Positions 10,507 through 23,218 of a stretch of 64,000 nt of DNA are shown piece after piece (position 1 is the stretch's first letter; each line of letters begins with the position of its first letter). The position numbers were made by a program, and so were the translations under genes. The stretch lies in contig CACOXX010000002.1 in assembly GCA_902631265.1 (NCBI GenBank), positions 1 to 64,000 of the forward strand. The letters are read 5' to 3'. This stretch comes from an uncultured Pelagibacteraceae bacterium. Lineage in GTDB: Bacteria; Pseudomonadota; Alphaproteobacteria; Pelagibacterales; Pelagibacteraceae. The notes below the pieces were generated by a model, which was given only the letters and a program-made list of their open reading frames with translations, made no database searches and was not told where the DNA came from.

Positions 10507-13500
10507 TTATTGATTTACAGGGGTTTCAGGCTGCTCAATCTTTTCTTGTTCAGCAATGAATTTTTGATCATCATCAAGGGCTTTTTTGTTCCACTTATTC
10601 TTAATCGAGCCTGTTCCGGCAGGTACCAATCTTCCCACTATCACATTCTCTTTTAATCCAACTAATGTATCAACCTTACCTCTGATAGCTGCGTCAGTGA
10701 GAACTCGTGTTGTTTCCTGAAACGAAGCCGCAGAAATAAACGAGTCAGTTTGTAATGAAGCTTTAGTTATACCCATTAAAACTCGTTCACCAATAGCAGG
10801 TTTTTTTCCATCTTTTTTGAGCTGCTCGTTCATACTATCAAATTTAAATCTATCAATAATTTCACCAGGTAATAAATCAGAGTCACCAGATGCTTTAATC
10901 TCAACCTTTTTTAACATCTGTCTTAATATGGTTTCTATGTGTTTATCGTTTATTATTACACCCTGTAATCTATAAACTTCTTGTACTTGGTTTACGAAAT
11001 ATTCTGTCAATTCTTCAATACCTAATATTCTTAAAATATCGTGTGGTAAAGGTTGTCCATCTAATAAATATTCACCTTTTTTAATTTCTTCACCTTGATT
11101 GAAATTAATATGTTTGCCTTTTGGAATTAAATAGTTTGAGCTTTCGCCACTTGATGAAACAATTGAAACTCTTTGTTTTCCACGTACTTCTTTACCAAAA
11201 ATTACTTTTCCATTATTTTCAGCAATGATAGCGCTATCTTTTGCTTTACGTGCTTCAAATAACTCAGCTACTCTAGGCAAACCTCCGGTAATATCCTTGG
11301 TTTTAGATGTCTCTTTAGGCAAACGTGCAATTACATCACCAGCATATATTTTTTGTCCGTCCTGAACTGAAAGAATAGAGTCTGGCACAAGGTAATATCT
11401 TGCTTCATTGTCATCAGCTTTTTTAACAACATTTCCTTTTTCATCTCTTAGTGTAATTCTTGGTTTCAAATCTGTATTTTTAGATTGTGCGCGCCAGTCA
11501 ATTACAGATTTAGATGAAATACCAGTTGTGTCATCGAGTGTTTCAGATAAAGAAACACCGTCTATTAAATCAACAAAATTTACTATTCCGCTTTTTTCAG
11601 CAATAACTGGTGTAGTATATGGATCCCATTCACATATTTTAGAATTTTTCTTTACTTTTTCCTCATTTTTAAAAAAAAGTTTAGATCCATAAGGAACTTT
11701 ATAAATTGCAATCTGCACACCTTTCTCATCCTCTAAACTTATTTGTGTATTCCTACCCATAACAATTAAATTTTTCTTCGAGTCTTCTAACAGATTTGTA
11801 TTGATTATCTTTAAAATACCATCACTTTTACTTACAATTTGAGAGTCTTGTTTAATTGATGCTGTTCCTCCAACGTGAAAAGTTCTCATTGTTAATTGAG
11901 TTCCTGGTTCACCTATTGACTGTGCAGAGATCATACCAATTGCCTCTCCAACATTTACTAATTTACCTCTTGAAAGGTCGCGACCATAACACATTGCGCA
12001 GACACCTTCTTTAGAACCACATGTAATAACAGAATAAACTTTTATAGATTTTACTCCTGCTGCATCAATTTTCTCACAATCTGCTTCATCAATCATATGA
12101 CCTTTTTTGATAACTATTTCACCTGAAATTGGATTTTTTACTTCAGCGGCCACTACTCTTCCCAAGGCTCTCTCTGATAAACTTACGATTATATTTCCAC
12201 CTTCAATAATTTCTGATAAAGTTATGCTTCCTCTACTTTTGCAGTCGCAGTCCTTTTTAGTTACAGTTAAATCTTGAGCAACGTCACATAATCTTCTTGT
12301 AAGATAACCTGAATTAGCAGTCTTCAAAGCCGTGTCAGCTAATCCTTTTCTGGCACCGTGAGTAGAATTAAAGTATTCAAGAGCTGTAAGACCTTCTTTA
12401 AAATTGGATGTAATTGGTGACTCAATAATTTCACCCGACGGTTTTGCAATTAAACCTCTCATACCAGCTAATTGTTTCATTTGAGCAGCAGAGCCTCTCG
12501 CGCCAGAATCTGCCATCATGAAAACGGAATTAATATCTAATCCTTTTTCAGATTTGTTAGTTGCTGATATTCCTTTCATCATTTCAGATGCAACTTTGTC
12601 AGTACATTTAGACCAGGCATCAACTACTTTATTGTATTTTTCACCTCTAGTAATTAAACCCTCAGAATACTGATTTTCATAATCTTTAATTAGTTGTTTA
12701 GTTTCATCAATTAGTTGCTCTTTATTATTAGGTATAATCAGGTCATCTTTACCAAAGGAAATACCTGCCTTAAACGCATGCTTAAAACCTAAATCTTTCA
12801 ATTTATCGCAGAAAATTACAGTGCTTTTTTGACCTGTAAATCTAAAAACAAAATCAATTATTTCTGAAACAACTTTTTTAGGTAAAACTCTATCAATTAG
12901 AGAAAATTTGATGTCTTTGTTTTTTGGTAAAAGATTTGCCAACAAAAATCTACCAGCTGTGCTAGTGTGTTTTTCAAATACTTGATTGCCTTTTTCATCA
13001 ACCGTTTCAAATCTAGATATAATTCTAGAGTGTATTTTTATTTTTCCAGACTCTAAACCTTGCTCGATTTCAGAATTATTTACAAAATAACCTTCAATTT
13101 TTTTCTCTTGATACGGTGGTAGAGACAAGTAGTAAATTCCAAGTATCATATCCTGACTAGGAACTATAATTGGCTTTCCATTTGATGGACTTAAAATATT
13201 GTTCGTAGACATCATTAAAACTCTAGCTTCTAATTGAGCTTCTAAACTTAATGGAATGTGAACTGCCATTTGGTCTCCATCAAAATCAGCATTAAAGGCA
13301 GCACAAGTTAAAGGATGCAATTCAATTGCATCTCCCTCTATCAATTTAGGCTCAAAAGCCTGAACACCTAATCTGTGAAGTGTTGGCGCTCTATTAAGTA
13401 TAACCGGATGTTCCCTTACAATAATTTCCAGGGCATCCCAAACAGCATTAGTTTCTTTTTCAACTAATTTCTTAGCTTGCTTAATTGTAGAAGCTAAACC

Positions 13501-14676
13501 AAGCTTATTTAATCTCGCGTATAAAAAAGGTTTAAATAATTCTAAAGCCATTTTTTTTGGCAAACCACACTCGTGAAGTTTTAGATCTGGACCCACCACT
13601 ATTACAGATCTACCTGAATAGTCTACTCTTTTACCTAAAAGGTTCTGTCTAAATCTACCTTGTTTACCTTTAAGCATTTCAGCTAGAGATTTTAATGGAC
13701 GTTTTCCAGTCCCGGTAATTACTCTTCCTCTTCTTCCGTTGTCGAATAGTGCATCAACAGACTCTTGTAACATTCTTTTTTCATTCCTGACGATTATGTC
13801 AGGAGCTTTTAAATCCATTAATCTTTTAAGACGATTATTTCTATTTATTACTCTTCTATATAAATCATTTAAATCCGAAGTAGCAAATCTTCCTCCGTCC
13901 AAAGGAACTAAAGGTCTTAATTCTGGAGGTATCACTGGTATTACTGTTAAAATCATCCATTCAGGTTTGTTGCCAGTCTTAATAAATGAGTCAATTAATT
14001 TTAACCTTTTTATTGATCTCTCTTCTGAAACTTTTGACTTTGTTTCATTAATATTTTTTACAAGAATTTCTCTCTCTTTTTCTAAGTCTATATTTTTTAG
14101 TATTTCTAATATAGCCTCTGCACCGATACCTGCAGTAAAAGACTCGTCACCGTACTCATTTTGATATTTTACTAATTCATCTTCCGATAATAATTGGTTC
14201 TTTTTTAAGCCTGTAAGACCAGGTTCAATAACTATAAAGTTTTCAAAATAAAGAACTCTTTCAACTTCTTTTAATTTCATGTCGATTGCCAAAGAGATTC
14301 TACTTGGTAAAGATTTTAGGAACCAAATATGTGCCACTGGTGTTGCAAGATTAATATGGCCCATTCTTTCACGTCTGACATTTGATTTTGTAACTTCAAC
14401 ACCACATTTTTCACATATAATACCTCTAAACTTCATTCTCTTATATTTTCCACACAAACATTCATAATCTTTAATTGGTCCAAAAATTCTTGCACAGAAT
14501 AGACCATCTTTTTCTGGTCTAAATGTTCTATAGTTTATCGTTTCAGGTTTTTTAATTTCACCATATGTCCATGATTTTATTTTTTCTGGGCTTGCTAATG
14601 AAATTTTAATACTATTAAAGTTCTGAGAATCTGAAATCTCAGTGTTTTTGAATAAATCTTTAAGTTCTTTTTTCAT
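10507..14676 (-). CDS. rpoC: DNA-directed RNA polymerase subunit beta'
   Basis: 1389 aa; [16 protein letters not shown] active-site motif, [23 protein letters not shown] zinc region. Confidence 0.99.
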   Translation of the reverse strand: MKKELKDLFKNTEISDSQNFNSIKISLASPEKIKSWTYGEIKKPETINYRTFRPEKDGLFCARIFGPIKDYECLCGKYKRMKFRGIICEKCGVEVTKSNVRRERMGHINLATPVAHIWFLKSLPSRISLAIDMKLKEVERVLYFENFIVIEPGLTGLKKNQLLSEDELVKYQNEYGDESFTAGIGAEAILEILKNIDLEKEREILVKNINETKSKVSEERSIKRLKLIDSFIKTGNKPEWMILTVIPVIPPELRPLVPLDGGRFATSDLNDLYRRVINRNNRLKRLMDLKAPDIIVRNEKRMLQESVDALFDNGRRGRVITGTGKRPLKSLAEMLKGKQGRFRQNLLGKRVDYSGRSVIVVGPDLKLHECGLPKKMALELFKPFLYARLNKLGLASTIKQAKKLVEKETNAVWDALEIIVREHPVILNRAPTLHRLGVQAFEPKLIEGDAIELHPLTCAAFNADFDGDQMAVHIPLSLEAQLEARVLMMSTNNILSPSNGKPIIVPSQDMILGIYYLSLPPYQEKKIEGYFVNNSEIEQGLESGKIKIHSRIISRFETVDEKGNQVFEKHTSTAGRFLLANLLPKNKDIKFSLIDRVLPKKVVSEIIDFVFRFTGQKSTVIFCDKLKDLGFKHAFKAGISFGKDDLIIPNNKEQLIDETKQLIKDYENQYSEGLITRGEKYNKVVDAWSKCTDKVASEMMKGISATNKSEKGLDINSVFMMADSGARGSAAQMKQLAGMRGLIAKPSGEIIESPITSNFKEGLTALEYFNSTHGARKGLADTALKTANSGYLTRRLCDVAQDLTVTKKDCDCKSRGSITLSEIIEGGNIIVSLSERALGRVVAAEVKNPISGEIVIKKGHMIDEADCEKIDAAGVKSIKVYSVITCGSKEGVCAMCYGRDLSRGKLVNVGEAIGMISAQSIGEPGTQLTMRTFHVGGTASIKQDSQIVSKSDGILKIINTNLLEDSKKNLIVMGRNTQISLEDEKGVQIAIYKVPYGSKLFFKNEEKVKKNSKICEWDPYTTPVIAEKSGIVNFVDLIDGVSLSETLDDTTGISSKSVIDWRAQSKNTDLKPRITLRDEKGNVVKKADDNEARYYLVPDSILSVQDGQKIYAGDVIARLPKETSKTKDITGGLPRVAELFEARKAKDSAIIAENNGKVIFGKEVRGKQRVSIVSSSGESSNYLIPKGKHINFNQGEEIKKGEYLLDGQPLPHDILRILGIEELTEYFVNQVQEVYRLQGVIINDKHIETILRQMLKKVEIKASGDSDLLPGEIIDRFKFDSMNEQLKKDGKKPAIGERVLMGITKASLQTDSFISAASFQETTRVLTDAAIRGKVDTLVGLKENVIVGRLVPAGTGSIKNKWNKKALDDDQKFIAEQEKIEQPETPVNQ

Positions 14677-14678
14677 AA

Positions 14679-17600
14679 TTAGTTAAGCTCAACATTTAAT
14701 GCTAAAGATTTTATTTCTTTAACTAAGACGTTGAATGATTCAGGAATTCCTGACTCAAAATTTTCCTCCCCTTTGACAATAGTTTCATATACTTTTACTC
14801 TACCAGCAACATCATCAGATTTTACTGTAAGAATTTCTTGAAGAGTGTAAGAAGCTCCATAAGCTTCTAAAGCCCAAACTTCCATTTCACCAAATCTTTG
14901 GCCGCCTAATTGAGCCTTTCCTCCAAGCGGTTGTTGAGTTACCAAACTGTATGGACCAGTGGATCTAGCGTGAATTTTGTCCTCTACAAGGTGATGTAAT
15001 TTTAACATATATATTGTACCAACTGTTACGTCCCTATCAAATTTTTCCCCAGTCCTTCCATCCCATAAAGGAGTTTGACCAGTCTTAGGCAATTTAGCTA
15101 AATCAAGCATCTCTGTAACGTCTTTTTCTTTAGCTCCGTCGAAAACTGGTGTAGAAATTGGAACTCCACTCATTAAATTTTCACACAAATCAGAGAATTC
15201 ATTTTTAGTTAATTTTTCAATTGAATTTTCCAAGATTTCTTTTCCATAAACAGATTTAAGAAAATCTTTTATTTTTTGAGACATTTCTAATTTCTTTTGA
15301 TTTTCATTAATTAAATTTTTTAATTTATCCCCTAGTTCTGTACAAGCCCATCCTAAATGTGTTTCTAAAATTTGACCAACATTCATCCTACTTGGTACAC
15401 CTAGAGGGTTTAAAACAATATCAACAGGTTTCCCATTCTCTCTATAAGGCATATCTTCTAAAGGAACAATTTTACTTACTACTCCTTTATTACCATGTCT
15501 TCCTGACATTTTATCTCCGGGTCTTAACCTTCTCTTTATTGCAACGAAAACTTTTACCATTTTCATTACACTTGGTAAAAGATCATCACCTTGTCTTATC
15601 TTAAGAACTTTATCTTCAAACCTATCCTTGATATCTTGACTTGCATTTTGATATTGTTCTTTCAATTTTTCTAATATTTCATTTTTGCTTGCATCTTTAA
15701 CGTTCATTTTAAAGATTTCTGATATTGGAACTTCATTTATATTATTTTGGTCTAATGTATCACCCTGATTTAAATTCTTAATTTTTTTGGAAATTTGTGT
15801 CCCTGATAAAATTTGAGCCGCTCTTTGTTTAATGCTTCTCTCAAGAATTTCCTCCTCAACCAACTTATCTTGTTGAACTAAATCTATTTCAGCTCTTTCA
15901 ATTGTTATTGATCTCTCATCTTTTTCTATTCCATGTCTGTTAAAAACTCTAACATCAACTACAATACCACCACTTCCACTTGGCATTTTTAATGATGTAT
16001 CTGTAACATCAATTGCTTTTTCACCAAAAATGGATCTTAATAATTTTTCTTCAGGTCCAGAGGCCGTATCACCTTTGGGTGTTACTTTACCGACTAATAT
16101 ATCCCCAGGCTTTACTTCTGCGCCAATATAAACAATTCCTGATTCATCTAAATTTTTTAAAGCCTCTTCATTAACATTTGGTATATCTCTTGTTATATCC
16201 TCTTCACCAAGCTTTGTATCCCTGGCCATGACCTCATATTCTTCAATGTGTACTGAGGTAAATACATCGTCTGTTACACATCTTTCTGAAATTAATATAG
16301 AGTCTTCAAAATTATATCCTTGCCATGGCATAAATGCTACAGTCACATTTTTTCCCAGTGCTAGCTCACCAATTTTTGTTGAGGGTCCATCAGCAATAAT
16401 ATCCCCAAGTTTCACTTTATCACCAACTCTAACTAAAGGTTTTTGATTAATACAAGTGTTCTGATTAGATCTTTTAAATTTTTGTAAGTTATAAATATCA
16501 ACTCCTGATTTGGAAAAATCGGTTTCACTTGTAGCTTTTATAACAATCCTTTTTCCATCAATTTTGTCAACTACTCCATCCCTTTTAGCAACAATTGTAA
16601 CACCTGAGTCTAATGCAACATCACTTTCTATACCTGTACCAACTAAAGGTGACTCTGGTTTTAAAAGAGGCACTGCTTGCCTCATCATATTAGATCCCAT
16701 AAGAGCTCTATTAGCATCATCGTTTTCTAAGAATGGTATTAGAGAAGCCGCTACGGATACAAGTTGTTTAGGTGAAACGTCAATATAATCAATGTTTTCA
16801 GGTTTAGATAAAATAAAATTCAAATTTTGCCTACTTGAAATTAAATCCTCAGTAAACTTTCCATTTTTATCAACCTTTGAATTGGCTTGAGCAATAGTAA
16901 ATTTTGTTTCCTCCATTGCTGACAAATATTCAATTTTTTCCTGCACAACTCCATTTACTACTTTTCTGTACGGTGACTCTATAAATCCATACTTATTTAT
17001 TTTTGAATAAGTTGATAAACTATTTATCAATCCAATATTTGGCCCCTCAGGTGTTTCTATTGGACAAATTCTTCCGTAATGGGTCGGGTGAACGTCTCTT
17101 ACTTCAAATCCAGCCCTTTCTCTAGTTAAGCCCCCAGGGCCTAATGCTGAAACTCTTCTCTTATGAGTAATTTCGGATAAAGGATTTGTTTGATCCATAA
17201 ATTGAGATAATTGCGAAGTTGCAAAAAAATCTTTAAGAGAAATTGTTAATGGTTTAGCGTTAATTAAATCTTGTGGCATTGCTGACTCTATATCAAGAGT
17301 GGTCATTTTTTCTTTAATTGCTCTTTCCATTCTGTAAACACCTATTCGCGCTTGATTTTCAACTAACTCTCCAACGGATCTGACTCTTCTATTGCCTAAA
17401 TGATCAATATCATCTACTTCATCCTTACCATCTCTTAAGTCAAGCATCTTTTGAATAATTGCCATCACATCGTCTGTTCTTAAAATCGTAATTTTATCTG
17501 AACAGTCTAAACTTAATCTAGAGTTTAATTTTACTCTACCAACATCAGAAAGATCATACCTATCTGAACTAAAAAAAAGGTTATTAAATATTTGTGTTGC

Positions 17601-18761
17601 AATTTCGATTGTCGGAGGCTCTCCAGGTCTTAAAACTTTATAAATTTCGTTGATCGCATCATTTTTCGAATTGTTTTTATCATTAAACAATGTTTGTAAA
17701 AGGTATGGACCTTTATTAATTGTATTCGTATATGCTAATTCTAAAGAAAAAATTTTTGACTCTATAAATTTTTCTATTATTGTCTCATTTAGTTCCGTAC
17801 CTATTTTAAATTCCTCTTCACCAATCTTAACGTCTTTTATTAAATATTTACCTAACAAATATTGGTTAGAGACAAAAATTTCTTTTAAACCTTCAGAGGC
17901 AAGTTTTTTTGCTTTTAAAAAATTTATCTTTTCACCTTTTTTAATTATAGTTTTTTTATTTTTTGCATCTATTATTTCTTCTGTAAAGTTTTTAGATTTA
18001 TAGTTTTCAGGATTAAATTTTGTTTTCCATTTTTTCTCTTTTTCATCGTAAGAATAAATTTCTTTCTCGTAAAATTCTTTAACTATGTCAGCTTTGTTAA
18101 ATCCTAATGCTAGTAACAAAGTTGAAACAAGAATTTTTTTCTTACGATCAACTCTAAAATATAACAAATCCTTTACATCAAATTCAAAGTCAAGCCATGA
18201 ACCTCTATTAGGTATCACTCTACAATTAAATAACAGTTTTCCACTAGCATGAGATTTACCTTTGTCATGATCAAAAAATACACCGGGACTTCTATGCATT
18301 TGATTAACTACAACACGCTGCACACCATTTGTTACAAAGGTACCACTGTTCGTCATCATCGGAACTTCACCCATATAAACTTCTTGTTCTTTTGCTGACA
18401 AAATATCTTTAGTATTGTTTTCTTGATTTATTTCATAAACAACTAGACGTAAGTTACATTTTAGCGCCGAGGAATAAGTAAGACCTCTCTGTATACATTC
18501 TTCAACGTCAAATTTTGGTTTATCTAATCTATAGCTTATATATTCTAAAGTTGCTTTATCGTTTAAATCCTCTATTGGAAAAATACTTTTAAATACACGA
18601 TCAAAACCCTTTATAAATTGAGGTGCAACATCCTCTTTAAATTCTGTAAGCTCTTTGTAGGAATTTTTTTGAACTTCAATTAGGTTAGGTATTGATAGGC
18701 TTTCTTTTAATTTTCCAAAGTTTTTTCTAATATTTTTTTTTTTAGTAAAAGATAATTGCAT
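14679..18761 (-). CDS. rpoB: DNA-directed RNA polymerase subunit beta
   Basis: 1360 aa; [64 protein letters not shown]. Confidence 0.99.
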   Translation of the reverse strand: MQLSFTKKKNIRKNFGKLKESLSIPNLIEVQKNSYKELTEFKEDVAPQFIKGFDRVFKSIFPIEDLNDKATLEYISYRLDKPKFDVEECIQRGLTYSSALKCNLRLVVYEINQENNTKDILSAKEQEVYMGEVPMMTNSGTFVTNGVQRVVVNQMHRSPGVFFDHDKGKSHASGKLLFNCRVIPNRGSWLDFEFDVKDLLYFRVDRKKKILVSTLLLALGFNKADIVKEFYEKEIYSYDEKEKKWKTKFNPENYKSKNFTEEIIDAKNKKTIIKKGEKINFLKAKKLASEGLKEIFVSNQYLLGKYLIKDVKIGEEEFKIGTELNETIIEKFIESKIFSLELAYTNTINKGPYLLQTLFNDKNNSKNDAINEIYKVLRPGEPPTIEIATQIFNNLFFSSDRYDLSDVGRVKLNSRLSLDCSDKITILRTDDVMAIIQKMLDLRDGKDEVDDIDHLGNRRVRSVGELVENQARIGVYRMERAIKEKMTTLDIESAMPQDLINAKPLTISLKDFFATSQLSQFMDQTNPLSEITHKRRVSALGPGGLTRERAGFEVRDVHPTHYGRICPIETPEGPNIGLINSLSTYSKINKYGFIESPYRKVVNGVVQEKIEYLSAMEETKFTIAQANSKVDKNGKFTEDLISSRQNLNFILSKPENIDYIDVSPKQLVSVAASLIPFLENDDANRALMGSNMMRQAVPLLKPESPLVGTGIESDVALDSGVTIVAKRDGVVDKIDGKRIVIKATSETDFSKSGVDIYNLQKFKRSNQNTCINQKPLVRVGDKVKLGDIIADGPSTKIGELALGKNVTVAFMPWQGYNFEDSILISERCVTDDVFTSVHIEEYEVMARDTKLGEEDITRDIPNVNEEALKNLDESGIVYIGAEVKPGDILVGKVTPKGDTASGPEEKLLRSIFGEKAIDVTDTSLKMPSGSGGIVVDVRVFNRHGIEKDERSITIERAEIDLVQQDKLVEEEILERSIKQRAAQILSGTQISKKIKNLNQGDTLDQNNINEVPISEIFKMNVKDASKNEILEKLKEQYQNASQDIKDRFEDKVLKIRQGDDLLPSVMKMVKVFVAIKRRLRPGDKMSGRHGNKGVVSKIVPLEDMPYRENGKPVDIVLNPLGVPSRMNVGQILETHLGWACTELGDKLKNLINENQKKLEMSQKIKDFLKSVYGKEILENSIEKLTKNEFSDLCENLMSGVPISTPVFDGAKEKDVTEMLDLAKLPKTGQTPLWDGRTGEKFDRDVTVGTIYMLKLHHLVEDKIHARSTGPYSLVTQQPLGGKAQLGGQRFGEMEVWALEAYGASYTLQEILTVKSDDVAGRVKVYETIVKGEENFESGIPESFNVLVKEIKSLALNVELN

Positions 18762-18770
18762 TTATTCCAA

Positions 18771-18792
18771 CTGCTTTAAAAAATTAAAACAG
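18771..18792 (-). other. Imperfect hairpin in rplL-rpoB intergenic gap (possible attenuator or processing site)
   Basis: Minus-strand RNA CUGUUUUAA-UUUU-UUAAAGCAG: 9 bp stem including one G-U pair. Confidence 0.35.
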
Positions 18793-18812
18793 CCTATAAT
18801 TTTTTTAATTCT

Positions 18813-19187
18813 TTATTTAAGCTCTACTTTAGCGCCAGCTGCCTCAAGTTTTTTCTTCATCTCCTCGGCATCTTTCTTGCTTACACCAGATTTAATTTCT
18901 TTTGGTGCACCCTCAACTAAGTCTTTAGCTTCTTTCAAACCAAGTGCTGTAACTGCTCTAACTTCTTTAATAACGTTAATTTTTTTATCCCCTGCTGAAG
19001 CTAGTACAACTGTAAATTCATTTTTCTCTTCTGCAGGTGCTCCTCCAGCTGCAGCTCCTGCTGCTGGTGCTGCTACTGCTGCTGCAGCTGTCACACCCCA
19101 TTTTTCCTCAAGTTGCTTTGATAGTTCTGCTGCTTCTACAACAGTTAATTTTGATAGTTCGTCTATGATTTTATTTAAGTCCGCCAT
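18813..19187 (-). CDS. rplL: 50S ribosomal protein L7/L12
   Basis: Ala-rich hinge plus [44 protein letters not shown]. Confidence 0.98.
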   Translation of the reverse strand: MADLNKIIDELSKLTVVEAAELSKQLEEKWGVTAAAAVAAPAAGAAAGGAPAEEKNEFTVVLASAGDKKINVIKEVRAVTALGLKEAKDLVEGAPKEIKSGVSKKDAEEMKKKLEAAGAKVELK

Positions 19188-19204
19188 AACAAATATGTCC
19201 TAAG

Positions 19205-19714
19205 TTATTTTTTTGATTTTTCGAGCGCTAAAATAGCGATTTTTGAGCCAGGTGCAAGCAAAATACTTGCGATTTTTTGTGCAGGAGAGCTCAAAATACC
19301 AACGATTTTTGCTCTTGCCTCATCTAAAGACGGCAAAGTTGCAATATTTTTAATACCCGCAACATCTAATAAGTCTTTACCCATTATACCGCCAAGAATT
19401 TTCAGATTTTGATTCTCTTTTGAAAAATTAGTTAAAATTTTTGCTGAAGTTATTGCGTCATCTGACATTGCAACAGCTGTTGGACCTGAGAATAAGTTTG
19501 ATAAATCTTTTCTACTCGTCTTTTCAAGTGCTAATTTTGTAATTCTATTTTTTGTGATTTTAAATTGTATTCCATGTTCACGCATTTTTTTTCTTAATTC
19601 ATCAAGTTGTTTTACTGTTAAACCTTGATAATGAGCTACAATAACAGCTTCTGCTTTATCTAGCTGTGAAGACATTTCGCTAATGTAAACCTGTTTTTTT
19701 TCTTTACTCATCAT
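19205..19714 (-). CDS. rplJ: 50S ribosomal protein L10
   Basis: AEAVIVAHYQGLTVKQLDELRKKMRE... Confidence 0.97.
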   Translation of the reverse strand: MMSKEKKQVYISEMSSQLDKAEAVIVAHYQGLTVKQLDELRKKMREHGIQFKITKNRITKLALEKTSRKDLSNLFSGPTAVAMSDDAITSAKILTNFSKENQNLKILGGIMGKDLLDVAGIKNIATLPSLDEARAKIVGILSSPAQKIASILLAPGSKIAILALEKSKK

Positions 19715-19716
19715 GA

Positions 19717-20406
19717 TTAAAAACTCTTTTCTAATTTTATCTTATATGAAACACCCATTGTAGAGGTAATGTAAGTAGATTTGATTAAATCTCCTTTTAT
19801 TGTAAGATTTGATTTTTCTTTCTCAAGTGAACTAATGACTGCGTTGAAATTTTTGATTAGTTTTTCGTCAGAAAAAGATTTTTTTCCTATACTTAGACCA
19901 ATGTTCCCGTCTTTGTCATTTTTTAATTCGACTTGACCAGCTTTTGCATTCTTTACTGCTTCACCAATTTTTTCCGTGACTGTTCCTAACTTAGGATTAG
20001 GCATTAACCCTTTAGGTCCTAAAACTTTACCTAACTTTGATAGTTTAATCATCATAGATGATGAGCAAATTAATTTTTCAAAATTCATTTCTCCATTTTT
20101 TATTTTTTCAATTAATTCATCACCACCAACAAGATCTGCACCAGAGTCCTTTGCTTCTTTTAATTTTCCTTCCTCGCATACAACAGCAACTTTTACTTTT
20201 TTGCCTGTTCCGCTTGGAAGATTAACCATAGATCTTAAATTAATTTCATTTTTTTTTTGTTTGTTGTTAATTAAAATATTTATATCTAGAGACTCATCAA
20301 ACTTTGTAGTGCAATTTTCCTTAACTTTAGATAACAAATTATTTATAGGCTCGGCCTTTAAAGTATTTGTATTTTTTGGGAGCTTTTTAAATCTTTTTGA
20401 ACTCAT
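19717..20406 (-). CDS. rplA: 50S ribosomal protein L1
   Basis: LGKVLGPKGLMPNPKLGTVT. Confidence 0.98.
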   Translation of the reverse strand: MSSKRFKKLPKNTNTLKAEPINNLLSKVKENCTTKFDESLDINILINNKQKKNEINLRSMVNLPSGTGKKVKVAVVCEEGKLKEAKDSGADLVGGDELIEKIKNGEMNFEKLICSSSMMIKLSKLGKVLGPKGLMPNPKLGTVTEKIGEAVKNAKAGQVELKNDKDGNIGLSIGKKSFSDEKLIKNFNAVISSLEKEKSNLTIKGDLIKSTYITSTMGVSYKIKLEKSF

Positions 20407-20834
20407 TAATCTTTTACCTCAATGCCCATTGATCTTGCAGAGCCAGCTATTATTTTTACAGCTTCTTCTAAATCATGAGCATTTAGATCAACCATCTTCT
20501 TTTTTGCTATTTCTTCTGCTTGTTTTTTTGTAATTGATGCAACGATATTTCTTCCAGGTTCTTGTGAACCACTTTTTAATTTTGCTGCTTCTTTAATAAA
20601 GTGAGATGCTGGAGGTGATTTTATTATAAAATCAAATTTTTTGTCTTTATAAACAGTTATTACAACAGGGACTGGTTTGCCCATAAAGTTTTTTGTTTTT
20701 TCATTAAATGCTTTACAAAATTCCATAATATTTATACCTCTTTGACCTAAAGCAGGTCCAACTGGTGGTGCAGGATTAGCTTGACCTCCATTTATTTGTA
20801 ATTTTACATATCCGCTTATTTCTTTTTTAGCCAT
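20406..20834 (-). CDS. rplK: 50S ribosomal protein L11
   Basis: [38 protein letters not shown]. Confidence 0.98.
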   Translation of the reverse strand: MAKKEISGYVKLQINGGQANPAPPVGPALGQRGINIMEFCKAFNEKTKNFMGKPVPVVITVYKDKKFDFIIKSPPASHFIKEAAKLKSGSQEPGRNIVASITKKQAEEIAKKKMVDLNAHDLEEAVKIIAGSARSMGIEVKD

Positions 20835-21364
20835 TAGCTTACTTTCTCAATTTGATTAAATTCTAAATCTACAGGTGTTGGTCTTCCAAAAATAGATACT
20901 GAAACTTTTACTCTTGATTTTTCTTCATCTATATCCTCAATCATACCAGAAAAAGATGCAAAAGGACCATCTACTACTTGAACTTTTTCCCCTACAGAAT
21001 AATCTATTGTTGATTTCGATTGTGCGACACCATCTTTTATTTGACCTAAAATTTTTTCTATTTCCTTATCAGATACTGGAACAGGAATGCCCTTGCTCCC
21101 TAAAAAACCACTAACCTTTTTTATTCCTTTTATCATATGATAAATATTATTGTCCATTTCGCTCTTAATTAGCACATATCCAGGAAAATACTTCTTTTTT
21201 CTTTGAACTCTTTTACCACGTTTAACCTCAGTAACATCATGCGTTGGAACTACAATTTCCTCGAATTTGTCGGATATTTTAGCTTTATCAGCCTCCTCTT
21301 TAATTAATTGAGCTACTTTATTTTCGAAGCTTGAATGCGATTGAACTATGTACCAATTTTTCAT
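20834..21364 (-). CDS. nusG: Transcription termination/antitermination protein NusG
   Basis: [18 protein letters not shown]...[11 protein letters not shown]...KOW domain [11 protein letters not shown]. Confidence 0.98.
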   Translation of the reverse strand: MKNWYIVQSHSSFENKVAQLIKEEADKAKISDKFEEIVVPTHDVTEVKRGKRVQRKKKYFPGYVLIKSEMDNNIYHMIKGIKKVSGFLGSKGIPVPVSDKEIEKILGQIKDGVAQSKSTIDYSVGEKVQVVDGPFASFSGMIEDIDEEKSRVKVSVSIFGRPTPVDLEFNQIEKVS

Positions 21365-21555
21365 TAAATTCCTATGTTAAGAATAATATCTAAAAAAAAT
21401 TTATAAAATTGATCAATTAGTAAAAAAAACAATGATGCTATTATAGCCATTATTGCTACCATAATAGTTCCTTGAATAGTTTCTTTGCCAGTTGGCCAAG
21501 TAACTTTGAAGGCTTCTTGTTTCACTTCTTGAAAAAATTTTAATGGGTTTTTCAT
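21364..21555 (-). CDS. secE: Preprotein translocase subunit SecE
   Basis: 63 aa; FFQEVKQEAFKVTWPTGKET plus one TM helix; upstream of nusG. Confidence 0.95.
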   Translation of the reverse strand: MKNPLKFFQEVKQEAFKVTWPTGKETIQGTIMVAIMAIIASLFFLLIDQFYKFFLDIILNIGI

Positions 21556-21574
21556 TTTTTATTCTCCATTATTT

Positions 21575-21650
21575 TGGCAGGAGCGGAGGGAATCGAACCC
21601 CCAACCTCCGGTTTTGGAGACCGGCGCTCTACCAATTGAGCTACACTCCT
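21575..21650 (-). tRNA. tRNA-Trp (CCA anticodon)
   Basis: Cloverleaf AGGAGTGTAGCTCAATTGGTAGAGCGCCGGTCTCCAAAACCGGAGGTTGGGGGTTCGATTCCCTCCGCTCCTGCCA; encoded CCA. Confidence 0.96.
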
Positions 21651-21658
21651 AAGGGAGT

Positions 21659-22849
21659 TTACTCTATTATTTTCGTAACTACTCCTGCACCTACAGTTCT
21701 ACCACCTTCTCTAATCGCAAAGTTTAACTTTTCGCTCATAGCAATTGGTGTAATTAGTTTGACTGTAAACTTAGCATCATCACCTGGCATTACCATTTCA
21801 GTGCCTGAAGGTAATTCTACTTCACCAGTAACGTCTGTAGTTCTAAAATAAAACTGGGGTCTATATTTTGTAAAGAATGGAGTGTGTCTTCCACCCTCTT
21901 CTTTTTTCAAAACATAAGCCTGAGCCTCGAATTTCGTGTGAGGAGTTACAGATCCTGGCTTACATAATACTTGACCTCTTTCTACATCTGTTCTTTCAAC
22001 ACCTCTTAACAGAGCACCAATATTATCTCCTGCTTCTCCTGTATCGAGAATTTTTCTGAACATCTCAACACCAGTGCAAACTGATTTTTTTGTTTCTCTG
22101 ATACCGACTATTTCAATTTCTTCACCAGTTTTAACAACACCTTGTTCTACTCTTCCTGTAACGACTGTTCCTCTACCAGAAATTGAGAATACATCTTCAA
22201 CAGGCATTAAAAAAGGTTTGTCTTTTGGTCTGTCAGGTTGAGGAATAAAATCATCTACTGCTTTCATGAGTTCCATGATTGCGTTTTTTCCAATTGCATC
22301 ATCTTTACCTTCGACAGCCGCTAATGCAGATCCTTTAATAATTGGAGTTTTATCTCCTGGAAATTTATAAGAAGTTAATAATTCTTTAATTTCTTCTTCG
22401 ACCAAGTCAATCATTTCTTTATCATCCACTTGATCAACTTTGTTTAAGAAAACTACAATTGCTGGAACACCAACTTGTCTAGCTAAAAGAATGTGCTCTT
22501 TCGTTTGTGGCATTGGACCATCTGCTGCGTTTACAACAAGAATTGCTCCGTCCATTTGTGCTGCACCAGTAATCATATTTTTTACATAGTCAGCGTGACC
22601 TGGACAATCTACGTGTGCGTAGTGTCTTTTTTCAGTTTCATACTCAACATGAGCTGTTGAAATTGTAATACCTCTTTCTTTTTCTTCAGGGGCTTTATCA
22701 ATTTGGTCATAAGCTGTGAACTGTGCTCCACCTTTTTCTGATAACACTTTTGTTATTGCTGCAGTTAAAGTTGTTTTACCATGGTCTACGTGTCCAATTG
22801 TACCTATGTTACAATGTGGTTTACTTCTATTAAATTTTTCTTTCGACAT
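21659..22849 (-). CDS. tuf: Elongation factor Tu
   Basis: [33 protein letters not shown]..., 396 aa. Confidence 0.99.
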   Translation of the reverse strand: MSKEKFNRSKPHCNIGTIGHVDHGKTTLTAAITKVLSEKGGAQFTAYDQIDKAPEEKERGITISTAHVEYETEKRHYAHVDCPGHADYVKNMITGAAQMDGAILVVNAADGPMPQTKEHILLARQVGVPAIVVFLNKVDQVDDKEMIDLVEEEIKELLTSYKFPGDKTPIIKGSALAAVEGKDDAIGKNAIMELMKAVDDFIPQPDRPKDKPFLMPVEDVFSISGRGTVVTGRVEQGVVKTGEEIEIVGIRETKKSVCTGVEMFRKILDTGEAGDNIGALLRGVERTDVERGQVLCKPGSVTPHTKFEAQAYVLKKEEGGRHTPFFTKYRPQFYFRTTDVTGEVELPSGTEMVMPGDDAKFTVKLITPIAMSEKLNFAIREGGRTVGAGVVTKIIE

Positions 22850-22885
22850 TCTTTTATCCTTACTTTTCTATTTGTTTTAATAATT

Positions 22886-22959
22886 TGGAGCGGGTAAAGG
22901 GAATCGAACCCTTACATCCAGCTTGGAAGGCTAGCGTTCTACCATTGAACTACACCCGC
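22886..22959 (-). tRNA. tRNA-Gly (TCC anticodon)
   Basis: GCGGGTGTAGTTCAATGGTAGAACGCTAGCCTTCCAAGCTGGATGTAAGGGTTCGATTCCCTTTACCCGCTCCA. Confidence 0.96.
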
Positions 22960-22998
22960 AAAACCAAGTTAACACTCCAATTGTTTAAATGTTTTGAA

Positions 22999-23084
<86 letters not shown>

Positions 23085-23138
23085 TAAAATATAGGGGAAA
23101 GCGTCCCCTTGTTCAAAAAACCTTTAAACAACAGGGGT

Positions 23139-23166
23139 TTTATATATTTTTATTAAACAATTGCAA
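23139..23166 (-). promoter_or_regulatory. Candidate promoter for tRNA-Tyr/tRNA-Gly/tuf/tRNA-Trp/secE... unit
   Basis: Minus strand TTGCAA (23161-23166) - 16 bp - TATAAA (23139-23144), followed by C-rich ACCCCTG discriminator/start region. Confidence 0.5.
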
Positions 23167-23218
23167 TATGTGAAATAATAAGAAAATACTAAAAAAATTA
23201 GGTAAAAATGCAGAAAAT

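Noticed and set aside
19040-19110. GCT/GCA-rich local repeat suggesting a microsatellite
   Set aside because: It is the alanine-rich hinge coding segment of rplL, normal for L7/L12
19976-20533. 185-aa plus-strand ORF opposite rplA/rplK
   Set aside because: Fully antisense to rplA and rplK; Phe/Ser/Leu-rich low-complexity translation, no RBS support
21543-21851. 102-aa plus-strand ORF with GRSGGNRTPNLRFWRPALYQLSYTP
   Set aside because: Antisense translation of tRNA-Trp plus tuf 3' end; spurious
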